Notes under the pieces: generated by a model
Told to the model about the DNA's origin: nothing
Seen by the model: only the letters and a program-made list of their open reading frames with translations
Databases searched by the model: none
Translations under genes and position numbers: made by a program
From: Desulfurococcales archaeon
Lineage (GTDB): Archaea; Thermoproteota; Thermoprotei_A; Sulfolobales; AG1
DNA: 50,613 nt
Assembly (NCBI GenBank): GCA_009903825.1
Contig: WYEN01000046.1
Location: 1-50,613, forward strand
Reading direction: 5' to 3'
In this document: positions 1-8,910 of the stretch, in pieces
Numbering within the stretch: position 1 is the first letter of the stretch
Layout of the letters: the number at the start of each line of letters is the position of its first letter

Positions 1-2
1 TC

Positions 3-209
3 AATAAGATCTCAGAGATTTATCAGAACATGTATTATTTCAATCCAAGCATAATGTTTCAATACACTGTCTATGAGGCCATTTCAATTGTGACAGGATC
101 TAAGAATAATTATAATCTGACCTTCGTAATACTTTCATCAGTAATATGGATAATTCTCCCGTTATTAATAGGCTTCATCAGGTTCAGAAAAATCAACTTG
201 TCAAGCTAG
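3..209 (+). CDS. ABC-2 type transporter permease, C-terminal fragment (partial, cut by window edge)
   Basis: An open frame enters from the left edge and ends with TAG at 207-209, giving the last 68 residues of a protein. It contains one long hydrophobic segment (about residues 42-61 of the fragment, VILSSVIWIILPLLIGFI) followed by a short basic tail with FRKIN. A last transmembrane helix followed by an arginine-lysine tail is typical of ABC-2 type export permeases, but the fragment is too short to prove the family. The next gene follows after about 60 bases with its own TATA box, so it is probably transcribed separately. Confidence 0.5.
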   Translation, partial: NKISEIYQNMYYFNPSIMFQYTVYEAISIVTGSKNNYNLTFVILSSVIWIILPLLIGFIRFRKINLSS

Positions 210-232
210 TTCGAGCTTTTTAATAACTCGTC

Positions 233-240
233 TTTATATA
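233..240 (+). promoter_or_regulatory. TATA box for the PHP-domain gene
   Basis: TTTATATA matches the archaeal TATA consensus and lies about 33 nt before the ATG at 270. A start site about 26 nt downstream would give a leader of 7-9 nt that just contains the GGTG ribosome-binding core at 261-264. Confidence 0.55.
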
Positions 241-269
241 GTTATATTATAATGATATAAGGTGTGGCC

Positions 270-968
270 ATGAAGATAAGAGCTGATCTTCAGCTACACA
301 CTTTGTGTAGTGATGGAAGTTCTGATGGAGATGCTGTGGTGAGAAGAGCATTAATCAAAGGGCTTAGAGCTGTTGCTCCAACAGATCATAATACTTTCAG
401 AGGTTATTATATTGTCAAAAAAGCTGTCGATAAGATCAACGCTGATCTTCTGGTGATCCCTGGGAATGAGGTTAAAACAGATCTTGGCGAGCTAATTATT
501 TTATGTCACGAGCCTCATAATGATGAGAAAATTCCTAAGAGAGCTTTTGAGCTTATAGATTATGCTCATGAAAATAACTGTATAGTATATGCTCCACATC
601 CATATGATCCTATGAGACTTGGAGTTAGAGACAACATCAACAGGCTGAGAATTGATGCTGTGGAGGTCTTCAACGCCTCTGCACCTCCATGGTCTAATAA
701 AAAGGCTTTGAAAAAAGCTCTTGAGCTTGGTCTTCCAATGCTTGCAAATAGTGATGCTCACGTCCCTGAGTTCATAGGATCTGCTCATAACATAATTAAT
801 GTTGATGAGATCAGTATTGAAGAAGTTTTTCGAAATATTAAGATGAAGAATGTGTGGCCTGTTGCGAAGAGACCTTCTATATATGCTTATATAAAAGATC
901 TTTTTCATAGCATTAGATTGAAAATAAGTGATGTCGACAGATCTTTATGTTATGAATCTATCTTCTGA
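270..968 (+). CDS. PHP-domain metal-dependent phosphoesterase (TrpH/COG0613-like)
   Basis: The protein carries the PHP metal-binding motifs in order: DLQLHT near the N-terminus, TDHN at about residue 38, GNEV at about 65, PHPYD at about 110 and NSDAH at about 160. These His/Asp/Glu residues bind the two or three metal ions that hydrolyse phosphoesters; family members act on nucleotides, 3',5'-bisphosphates or RNA/DNA ends. At about 232 residues it is a stand-alone PHP domain with nothing attached. I chose ATG 270 over the in-frame GTG 264 because GGTG at 261-264 then serves as the Shine-Dalgarno core with 5 nt spacing. Its 3' end overlaps the convergent helicase gene by 19 bp. The substrate cannot be told from the sequence. 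Confidence 0.85.
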   Translation: MKIRADLQLHTLCSDGSSDGDAVVRRALIKGLRAVAPTDHNTFRGYYIVKKAVDKINADLLVIPGNEVKTDLGELIILCHEPHNDEKIPKRAFELIDYAHENNCIVYAPHPYDPMRLGVRDNINRLRIDAVEVFNASAPPWSNKKALKKALELGLPMLANSDAHVPEFIGSAHNIINVDEISIEEVFRNIKMKNVWPVAKRPSIYAYIKDLFHSIRLKISDVDRSLCYESIF

Positions 969-3922
969 AGATATGTTATTCCATTGAGAATAATATATTT
1001 CACAGCTTTTCTCTTGACATTATAATATGAGACGCTCTTGTTCGAAGATCTTTCTCCATAATATGATATCTTAAGCTCATAGATCTCTTCATATCTATCA
1101 AATATATTGTTCAGAACATTGCTGTTGTTGATGACATCATTAACTCTTAAAATAATTTTATTAGATATTCCTCCATAATCAGTTTTATAAGAGATCTCTA
1201 TAAGATCTTCTGTATATAAAGGTGTGAAACTTTCTGCAAAAAGCGGGTCTCTCACAATATTCTCAAGATCCTCTAGAAGAGCCCATCTGATCTCGTTAGA
1301 AACTACGTCTCTAAACTGTACCACAGGCATAAAATCATCTTTTCTCATCTCTTTAAGCTTCCCTTCTATCATGTCCTCAGGAAGATCCAGGATCTCTGCA
1401 AGCTCACTTACAGTTAGCGCCATCCCCTTCAACTCTTTATATATCATATAAGAAAGATCTTTAAGCCATATTCTTGTAGGAGGTATCTTGCTAAGCTTTT
1501 GAGCAATAACAGAGGGAGTTCTAGGTCTGATCCTTCTTATTTTTATCTCTCCCGCGGCCAGTCTATATAGAAACTCTTTCAAGACTTCAACGCCACCTAG
1601 CTCGTTCAAAAGCTGTTGATAGGCCTCATTTAAAACATATTCATCGTTTTCGCTGCTTCCTGTGGCGCCTAGGCTATACTGTATCTCTCTGATTTTATCT
1701 CTGATCTTAGGACTTCTATATAAAGCATTTCTCAACGTCTGTTCAAATCTGTCTTCTCTGACAATGTTAATTAACATCTCAACAGGATCAATATTTTCTG
1801 CTATTAGAGATATCGCGTAAGCATTTATTCTCACACCAACATTTTTACCAACTTTTTTCATAGCCTCGTTAAGAAGCACATATCCTATAAGCTCAGCAAG
1901 CTTTTCTCCAAATGGGTATAAAAGGATTTTTTCATCACCAAGATCTTCTATAACAAGATTTTTCTCATTAGGTATCTCAATATTGTTCTCTCTAAACCAT
2001 CTCCTGACTTTCTCAACAGAGCTTTTTATAAGCGAAAGACTTTTTTCATCAACAACCTCTTTAAGTCTCTCTAAATTTTTCTCTCCCCCTCTGATCAGCT
2101 CATAAAATTTAAGAGCAGTCTCTCTTTTTCTATCGACAATATCTCCATACCATATAGGTATTAGTCCCTCAGCGTTGTCAGTCTCGTTCACCTCAATGAT
2201 CTTCTGAGAATCATCTATTCTAATGATCCTCCACAGCCTTCCAGATAATCTTATTACATCTCCTACTCTCAAAACTCTGTATACGAAAAACTCGTCTAAA
2301 GCTCCTATGAACTCTCCATTGCTCTTGACCAGATAAAGATTATTCTCATTTATATATGTGAAGAATTCTGAGAAGCTTTTAACACCTGATTTACTATCAA
2401 AACTCCATATAGAGAAGAATCTTCCGCTGGTTCTTATGCTGTTATCAGAATATCTCTCTAAAACACCTCTTTTAACAAGATAATCAATTATATTCATAAA
2501 ATCTTCATAAGAAAGATCTTTGTATAGATAAACTGATTTTAATATCAGATAAATCTCCTCAGGATCGACAAGATTCTTGAGAGCCATTCCTAAAATTGTT
2601 TTAGCAATAACATCTCTATACACGCCTCTCACAGTCTCTCTCTCGATAAAACCTTTTAACATAAGATCTATTAACGATGCGATCTCTATGATCTCTACGT
2701 CGTCATCAACAATAATAGTGCCGTGAGAGATCTCTCTTAATCCATGACCTGATCTTCCGATCCTTTGTATTAATGATGTGACCTGTCCCGGCGATCTGAA
2801 TTGAATAACTTTCTTCACATGACCAATATCGATTCCTAGTTCAAGAGTTTTTGTGGCGATCACTATATTTGCATCTCCCATTCGCATTTTATCTTCAATC
2901 TCTTCTTTTAATTTTCTTGATATTGAAGAATGATGAACATACACCTTATCTACTCCTATTTTCTCAAGATGCTCATGTAATCTCTCAGCCATATAACGGC
3001 TGTTAACAAATATTATTGAGACCGGCTGATATAATTCTCTGATTTTTTTACCGACTTCATTCAATAGATCTGTGTTTTCTTTAGACTCTATCTTCTCTAT
3101 TGATATTCTAATTCTTTTGATAAAATTGCTTGAGACGACAGCTCTCTTTCTCTCAGAGGATCCTTGGAAGAATCTCAGGATATACTCTGGATCTCCGACA
3201 GTTGCTGAGAGAAAAATTCTTTGAAAATCATTTCCAGAGATCCTTCTTAATCTCTCGAGAAGAATTGACAGCTGGATCCCTCTTTTAGTATTTATAAGCT
3301 CATGAACTTCATCAACAACAACCCATTTTAATGTTGAATAATACTCTCTGAACCTTGTCGACCAGTCGAGATCTATCTCAAGACTTTCAGGAGTTATAAT
3401 AAGTATATGAGGGATCTTTCTAAGTCTCCTGATCCTCTCGCTCGTAGGAGTATCTCCATGTTTTCTACTTACTATAAAACCCAGCTTCTCAGCCCACCAA
3501 GAGATTCTTTTATAAAGATCGTTTATCAACGCTCTCATAGGAGTTATATATAACAAGGCCACTCCCTTCTCTTCACAAGCTTTCTCACGTAGCATGATAT
3601 TTAATATCGGGAGAAGAACTGCCTCAGTCTTTCCAGTTCCTGTGGGAGCTGTCAAAATAATGTTATAGCCTTTAGAAACATATTCAGCAGTCTTCAGCTG
3701 AGTATCTGTGAGACCTTTCCAACCTTTTCTCTTCACAAGATCTAGAATCTTTTCATCAAAAAGACTGCGATACAGCTCAGGTCTTTCATCAATGTCTATG
3801 ATAACATCTTCTCCTGAGGAATATTCTGTCTCATTCTCAGATGTCTCTGATAAAATATTTTTGTCTCTAATCAAATGTACCCAGACACACAATTCTATTA
3901 CTATACTTAAAACTTTTTTCAT
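950..3922 (-). CDS. lhr: Lhr-type superfamily 2 DEAD/DEAH-box helicase
   Basis: A 990-residue SF2 helicase. Walker A APTGTGKT lies at about residues 92-99, the TPMRAL motif Ia at about 127, the DEVH box at about 204-207, LSAT motif III at about 238 and RIGRSGH motif VI at about 390. The DEVHEL box, the IGRSGHG motif and the long C-terminal half are those of the archaeal Lhr core family (large helicase-related), which translocates on ssDNA and unwinds branched or RNA:DNA duplexes in repair. The first 45 residues, before the conserved RSLFDEKIL region, look non-homologous and acidic, so the true start could lie further downstream. It is convergent with the PHP gene and divergent from the surface-protein gene at 4006. 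Confidence 0.88.
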   Translation of the reverse strand: MKKVLSIVIELCVWVHLIRDKNILSETSENETEYSSGEDVIIDIDERPELYRSLFDEKILDLVKRKGWKGLTDTQLKTAEYVSKGYNIILTAPTGTGKTEAVLLPILNIMLREKACEEKGVALLYITPMRALINDLYKRISWWAEKLGFIVSRKHGDTPTSERIRRLRKIPHILIITPESLEIDLDWSTRFREYYSTLKWVVVDEVHELINTKRGIQLSILLERLRRISGNDFQRIFLSATVGDPEYILRFFQGSSERKRAVVSSNFIKRIRISIEKIESKENTDLLNEVGKKIRELYQPVSIIFVNSRYMAERLHEHLEKIGVDKVYVHHSSISRKLKEEIEDKMRMGDANIVIATKTLELGIDIGHVKKVIQFRSPGQVTSLIQRIGRSGHGLREISHGTIIVDDDVEIIEIASLIDLMLKGFIERETVRGVYRDVIAKTILGMALKNLVDPEEIYLILKSVYLYKDLSYEDFMNIIDYLVKRGVLERYSDNSIRTSGRFFSIWSFDSKSGVKSFSEFFTYINENNLYLVKSNGEFIGALDEFFVYRVLRVGDVIRLSGRLWRIIRIDDSQKIIEVNETDNAEGLIPIWYGDIVDRKRETALKFYELIRGGEKNLERLKEVVDEKSLSLIKSSVEKVRRWFRENNIEIPNEKNLVIEDLGDEKILLYPFGEKLAELIGYVLLNEAMKKVGKNVGVRINAYAISLIAENIDPVEMLINIVREDRFEQTLRNALYRSPKIRDKIREIQYSLGATGSSENDEYVLNEAYQQLLNELGGVEVLKEFLYRLAAGEIKIRRIRPRTPSVIAQKLSKIPPTRIWLKDLSYMIYKELKGMALTVSELAEILDLPEDMIEGKLKEMRKDDFMPVVQFRDVVSNEIRWALLEDLENIVRDPLFAESFTPLYTEDLIEISYKTDYGGISNKIILRVNDVINNSNVLNNIFDRYEEIYELKISYYGERSSNKSVSYYNVKRKAVKYIILNGITYLQKIDS

Positions 3923-4005
3923 TGATCATAAGATGAGATGTATTAGACAACATCTAAATACAAATATTGGAAGTATTATACACATAAAATGAGGGAGAGT
4001 ATTTC

Positions 4006-7000
4006 ATGAGAGATATCATACGAATCATTTTCATCTTCATATATATACTCATGATGATGACAAGCCTCATGCCTATAACAATTTTATCTCAAAACATATC
4101 TTTTGAGCTGAAAGACGTCTCATTTACAAACTCAGCCGGCTATACAGAGGTTTACCCAGGTAGCAATAATGCGCGTCTAAGGATCTATGTTTTATACACA
4201 GGCTCTGACAAAATATCCTCAGTCTCAGCATGTCTAATAAATTTTCCGAGCGGTTTTCAGCCTCTCAATAGATGCTCAGGATCTAACAATATGAACAATA
4301 CTTTTCAACAGATAGTCTCTCCAGGAGACATGTTATATTTCTCGTATGTGTTAGATATATCAAAAAATGTTGCTCCAGGACCCTACTCAATGGGTCTTAA
4401 CATTACATATACTGTGACATCAACAAACGCTGTAGGGTCATACATGTTATATTTCGCAGTGATGATATCACAATATCCATCTCTTAATCTATTTATTAAA
4501 GACGCTTATCTATCTCCAATCTCTTATCCAGGAACAACTTCCTCAACACTTTATATAATAGTTGAGAATGACGGAAACTCAGACATATCATCTGGAGAAG
4601 CAAAGATCTTTCTTCCACAAGGTTTTGTAGCAGCTGACAACATTATTAATCTCCCATCTATCCCCAGAGGTTCTAGAGCGACTCTAATGCTTCAGAACAT
4701 AGGTGTTGAGCCTTGGATAAGCCCAGGGATCTATCAGTATTATATTAACATAGATGCTTTGGCGACGACAAGTGATGGAGTATCTTATGAGGCTACTCAA
4801 ATTTTGACAGGCTATGTTCAAGTAAATCCTTCTCCATCTATTAATCTAGAGATCATAAGCATGGGATGGTCTTCACCTCTTGCTCCTATAGACACTTTAA
4901 ATGCTGAATATAGAATAATCCTCAGAAACAAAGATCTTTCCACAATAAATAATGTTGTCGCCATATTGAGTCTTCCCGAATGTATGAGCTCTATAAACAA
5001 TAGCAGGACAGTGATTTATACTCTGACAAATCCTGTTAACCCAGGCTCTCTATTCGAGATCGACTTCAGCAACATAAAGATCTTTTCTCAATGTCTTTTG
5101 AATACATATTTCTCAAATCTGACTCTCAATATCTACGCAAATTTGAAAGGCTCAGAATTTTATACGACAGTCTCATATATGATTCCAATGGTGATCACTA
5201 ATTCTAGTCTTGATATAAGAGTTGGAGACGTATACTGGTCTAAAGCTCCTGTCTATCCAGGCTCTATAAATAATCAACTTGTGATAATTGTTGACAACAG
5301 AGATTATATGGATCTGAGGTCTGTAGTCGCAAGATTATCCTCAAAAGATCTTTATCCCTCTGAGACGACCGTATTTATCCAAGGGATCAGCTCAGGATCT
5401 AGAGCTCAGATAAATATACAGGCGTCAATACCTCAGAATGTCTCGCCGGGAGATCACGTCGGGATATTGATGCTTAATTATGTGGCCTCTTATAGTTCAA
5501 CAAGTTTCTTAGGCTCAAACATTCTTCAGATAACATATAAAATAGATAAAGCTCCTAAACCATTGATCGAGCTGATATATTACGGCTGGATAGACACCGA
5601 GGCTTACAACGGATCTGTTGGAAATAGACTTCGTATAATAATTAGAAACGGCGATATCTTGCCTATAAACAGTTTTATTGCAGAACTTGATGTGAGCAGC
5701 TGTTGTAAAATATATGATAGAGATAGATATGTGGTCTCAGGCAACAGATTAGATCCTGGATCAGATGTCGAGTTAATATTTGATCATATAGATATTCCCA
5801 ATGAGACAGCTCCAGGAACATATTTCCTAAGACTAAACATATCTGGTCTCGCAGGTTTTCAAAACTCTGAATTCTGGTTCAACATAATCTATAACATCTC
5901 GATAGAGATCAAGAGACCGAGTCTCTATATAGAGCTTCTAGACTATGGATGGTCTAGAACTTCTGTGTATCAGAATACTAGTAGAGCGTCAATATATGTG
6001 ATCTTAAGATCATATTCTAAAGACATTATCCCACAGATCATAGCGTCTCTAGAGCTTATCAACACAATCTCTTCAACAGGATCTAGATATGTTGTCTCTA
6101 TAATAACTTCAAATATTAATTATGGAGATAGCGTAAGGATCAGTTTTGATAATATTGAGATCAACACGTCAGTTTTAGATGCGAAACTTCATATAAAAGC
6201 TACTTTAACATCAGGATCTGTGAGATATTTAGCTGAGAAAAATTTTGATCTTAAGATCAATACTGTGAAAGAGAAGATTCTTGAGATATCATATGTAGAG
6301 ACATTGTATCAAGGAAATCCAGCTCCTCTTCTGGCGTCTGCAAGAGATGTTGTTCTTCGAATAGGTTTTGTAAATAGACTTCCAGAGCCTGTCTCATCTG
6401 TGTCGCCATCTATAGAGACTCCTGATCTTATAATTGTGAGAGGAGTGGGAGGAACATGTCTCTCAGGTGTTGGTGGAGGAGGATCTTGTTATATAGATCT
6501 TTATTTAGATGTTTCTGAGAAGATCCAGCCGAGCACTCAAAAGATCAATATATCATTAGATATATATAAGAATGTTGAGGGTAGTAGCGTCTCAATAGCT
6601 AGAGAAATGTTTACAATACCGATAGTTGTGGAGGATCCTATGAAATACTCTGGAGTGCCTGAGATAATATCTATCTATTGGGGGACCACTTCTCCGACCC
6701 CAGTTTTTAACTATTCTAGATATGTTCCTATGACAATTAGAGTTATGAATGTGGGGAGATATCCTATCTATGGAGTATCTGTATCTGTAGAATCTGAGAA
6801 TCTTGTTCCTGTGAGAAACTCTGACACTTGTTCAGCAACTCTTCAAGTAGGAGGCTATTGTTCAGCAACGTTATATTTTGATATAAATACTTCATTAAAT
6901 GAGATCCTGCTTAAGATTATAATAAGATATATCTCTAACGAATATGGATCTTATGTTATTTTGTCAAAAACTTTCTATGTGACAACACGTCTAGAGAATA

Positions 7001-8280
7001 TTTCTATCAGAGATTATATGAGAAGCTCTGTTGAATATATAACCAGCATGTGGCTCGAAGGATCTGTAGAGCCATTCTCACTAGGTGTTCATCTAATGAT
7101 CATATTCAGAAACAATTTTGTTGAAAATATAAAAGGGCCTTATCTCATTCTTAGATTGCCTGATGGTTTCACAAGTTCTATTGACAACTCTTCTGTGTTG
7201 AGACTTGTTCCTACACAAATGAATATCCAACAGATCCAGGGGCTTATATCACAGAATATTCTTTCAACGGCTCAGATATCTAATATACTAGGATCATTGC
7301 CTACAGTCTCTTCTTCACAGACTTATTCAAAAGGTGATTTCATAATATTTATAGCACAGATCAATATATTTAATGTTAGCTTAGGAATTCACAAAGCTTA
7401 TGGAGAACTTATATATACTGATGATCTAGGAGTTTTACGTGTAGAGCCTGTAGAGATTATAATGCCAGTCATAGGATCTACAAAATATATAGATGTTCAA
7501 ATATCATCGCCGTTGATAATGAATCAGAGTCGTGGACATATGATGATTAATCTCATTAACAGAGGTTCTGCACCTATCTATAATGTGTATCTCTCTGTAG
7601 CTCCTATGGCGACTCCTCTTGTGATAGCTTCTCCCTCTGTATATTATATTGATAAGATAGATCCTGGCGTTGTTAACAGAATTATTTTTAACATAAGTTA
7701 TAATCCATACACAAGTTATCAGACAGAGATCAAATATGGGACTGTGCCTCTAATGATAAGCATAATATATAGAGATCCCTCTGGATCTATAAAGACGTTC
7801 AACACAACATATGCAGTCATTGTAGAACCTTTTATAGAGCTTATCCTCAGAGATGTCTCAGCAAGATATAGAGAAGGTTTTGGTGTAGAGTTCTCTGGCA
7901 CACTAATTAACATGGGCTCTGTGGCTGCTCAGAGAGTTGAGGTCGAGGCATGTATAGAGAATAGATGTGAATCAACAGTTGTTGGAGATATTGATCCAGG
8001 CACTCAATCAGCTTTCAGACTAGAGATAAAGATCCCTTGGGTTAGAAACAACACTCTTTTAGCACAGATCAGATATTACGATAGTTACAACAGACTTCAG
8101 AAGATCGAGTATAACATACCTATACAGATAATAACCTTAACAGAGACACAGACTCAGACGAAAAGCTGGATCGAGTCTTTAGACATCTATAAAATAATTA
8201 TTGGAGGAATAGTCATAATTTTAGCCACAACATTTTTATACATGATCTATAGAAGCGTGTCTAGAAAAATGCAAAGCTGA
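4006..8280 (+). CDS. Large secreted, C-terminally anchored surface protein of about eleven Ig-like (COG1361/NEW3-type) repeats
   Basis: 1424 residues. An N-terminal hydrophobic signal segment (about residues 5-28) is followed by about eleven modules of roughly 110-130 residues. Each opens with a pattern like 'hydrophobic-x-hydrophobic ... W/Y-S-x-P-x-YPGS ... L-x-I-x-x-x-N' and contains a 'PG-x-x-x-x-x-F-x-I' turn, as in COG1361/NEW3 S-layer-related beta-sandwich domains. A Thr/Gln-rich linker (TETQTQTK) precedes a C-terminal transmembrane helix (about 1395-1415) and a basic tail (RSVSRKMQS). The protein should therefore stand outside the membrane on a single anchor. A GGGAG sequence lies about 10 nt before the ATG. 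In archaea such proteins often sit beside MacB/FtsX-type ABC exporters, and such a permease lies at 8911-10149, though no ATPase gene is here. The function is inferred from architecture only. Confidence 0.75.
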   Translation: MRDIIRIIFIFIYILMMMTSLMPITILSQNISFELKDVSFTNSAGYTEVYPGSNNARLRIYVLYTGSDKISSVSACLINFPSGFQPLNRCSGSNNMNNTFQQIVSPGDMLYFSYVLDISKNVAPGPYSMGLNITYTVTSTNAVGSYMLYFAVMISQYPSLNLFIKDAYLSPISYPGTTSSTLYIIVENDGNSDISSGEAKIFLPQGFVAADNIINLPSIPRGSRATLMLQNIGVEPWISPGIYQYYINIDALATTSDGVSYEATQILTGYVQVNPSPSINLEIISMGWSSPLAPIDTLNAEYRIILRNKDLSTINNVVAILSLPECMSSINNSRTVIYTLTNPVNPGSLFEIDFSNIKIFSQCLLNTYFSNLTLNIYANLKGSEFYTTVSYMIPMVITNSSLDIRVGDVYWSKAPVYPGSINNQLVIIVDNRDYMDLRSVVARLSSKDLYPSETTVFIQGISSGSRAQINIQASIPQNVSPGDHVGILMLNYVASYSSTSFLGSNILQITYKIDKAPKPLIELIYYGWIDTEAYNGSVGNRLRIIIRNGDILPINSFIAELDVSSCCKIYDRDRYVVSGNRLDPGSDVELIFDHIDIPNETAPGTYFLRLNISGLAGFQNSEFWFNIIYNISIEIKRPSLYIELLDYGWSRTSVYQNTSRASIYVILRSYSKDIIPQIIASLELINTISSTGSRYVVSIITSNINYGDSVRISFDNIEINTSVLDAKLHIKATLTSGSVRYLAEKNFDLKINTVKEKILEISYVETLYQGNPAPLLASARDVVLRIGFVNRLPEPVSSVSPSIETPDLIIVRGVGGTCLSGVGGGGSCYIDLYLDVSEKIQPSTQKINISLDIYKNVEGSSVSIAREMFTIPIVVEDPMKYSGVPEIISIYWGTTSPTPVFNYSRYVPMTIRVMNVGRYPIYGVSVSVESENLVPVRNSDTCSATLQVGGYCSATLYFDINTSLNEILLKIIIRYISNEYGSYVILSKTFYVTTRLENISIRDYMRSSVEYITSMWLEGSVEPFSLGVHLMIIFRNNFVENIKGPYLILRLPDGFTSSIDNSSVLRLVPTQMNIQQIQGLISQNILSTAQISNILGSLPTVSSSQTYSKGDFIIFIAQINIFNVSLGIHKAYGELIYTDDLGVLRVEPVEIIMPVIGSTKYIDVQISSPLIMNQSRGHMMINLINRGSAPIYNVYLSVAPMATPLVIASPSVYYIDKIDPGVVNRIIFNISYNPYTSYQTEIKYGTVPLMISIIYRDPSGSIKTFNTTYAVIVEPFIELILRDVSARYREGFGVEFSGTLINMGSVAAQRVEVEACIENRCESTVVGDIDPGTQSAFRLEIKIPWVRNNTLLAQIRYYDSYNRLQKIEYNIPIQIITLTETQTQTKSWIESLDIYKIIIGGIVIILATTFLYMIYRSVSRKMQS

Positions 8281-8461
8281 TCAACACGAGCTTTTCTATT
8301 AACATAACTATTTTCTCTATAAAAATTAACATTAATTTAATAATATCAATATTGTTATTGGGGGTATATCTATAAACAAAAGATCAAGAGTCTTCATAGG
8401 TCTTATAAGAGATCACAAGACTAGAATCGGCAGAATCAAAGCTTTAAAAAGTTGATGAAAA

Positions 8462-8893
8462 ATGGTTGTGAGAGTAAGAGTTAGAATAACTAGAGATGAT
8501 AAAGAGGTTGAGACAAGCGCTTTAGCGAATAGTGGATATGAATCTGAGACGCCACAGATTTTAGCTCCTATAAAAGTTGCTGAGTTATTATCTCTATGGC
8601 CGCCCACTAAAAATGTTGAAGAAACGATCTTTGAGACTGCTGGAGGACCTTTGAGAGTTTGGATAATATCAAAAGGTGTGAAAGTTAAGGTGATGACATC
8701 TGATGTCGATACAGAATATGTAGATGCAGATCTTGTGATCTCTCCTATTGCAGATGAAGTTCTTTTGAGTGATAAAATGATTAGTGAGTTGAAGATAGCT
8801 CTTGAAGATGTTGGAAGAGGCTTCTGGAGATTTACTTGGGAGCCTAAAGAGAGGATTAGAAGAAGTGAGCCTCCTAAATATTGGAAATTATAA
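8462..8893 (+). CDS. Retropepsin-like (clan AA, COG5550-type) predicted aspartyl protease fold protein, catalytic Asp replaced by Asn
   Basis: 143 residues. The segment ALANSGYESETP at about residues 20-31 followed by IKVAELLSLWP resembles the clan AA aspartyl protease pattern 'A-L-x-D-[ST]-G ... P ... A-x-x-L-G-L'. A later segment around residues 92-106 (DLVISPIADEVLLSDKMI) resembles the second conserved strand and helix. The usual Asp of the D-[ST]-G motif is Asn here, so protease activity is doubtful. Family membership is my inference from the pattern. A TATA-like TTTAAAAA lies at 8443-8450, close to the ATG, which suggests a near-leaderless transcript and possibly a start at GTG 8468. It is convergent with the permease gene, 17 bp apart. 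Confidence 0.55.
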   Translation: MVVRVRVRITRDDKEVETSALANSGYESETPQILAPIKVAELLSLWPPTKNVEETIFETAGGPLRVWIISKGVKVKVMTSDVDTEYVDADLVISPIADEVLLSDKMISELKIALEDVGRGFWRFTWEPKERIRRSEPPKYWKL

Positions 8894-8910
8894 AAGGTTT
8901 ACAAAGATTT

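Noticed and set aside
8343-8455. Short frame ending in a basic peptide (KTRIGRIKALKS) before the retropepsin-like gene
   Set aside because: No ATG, GTG or TTG start in frame and no family match; codon pattern alone is not enough.
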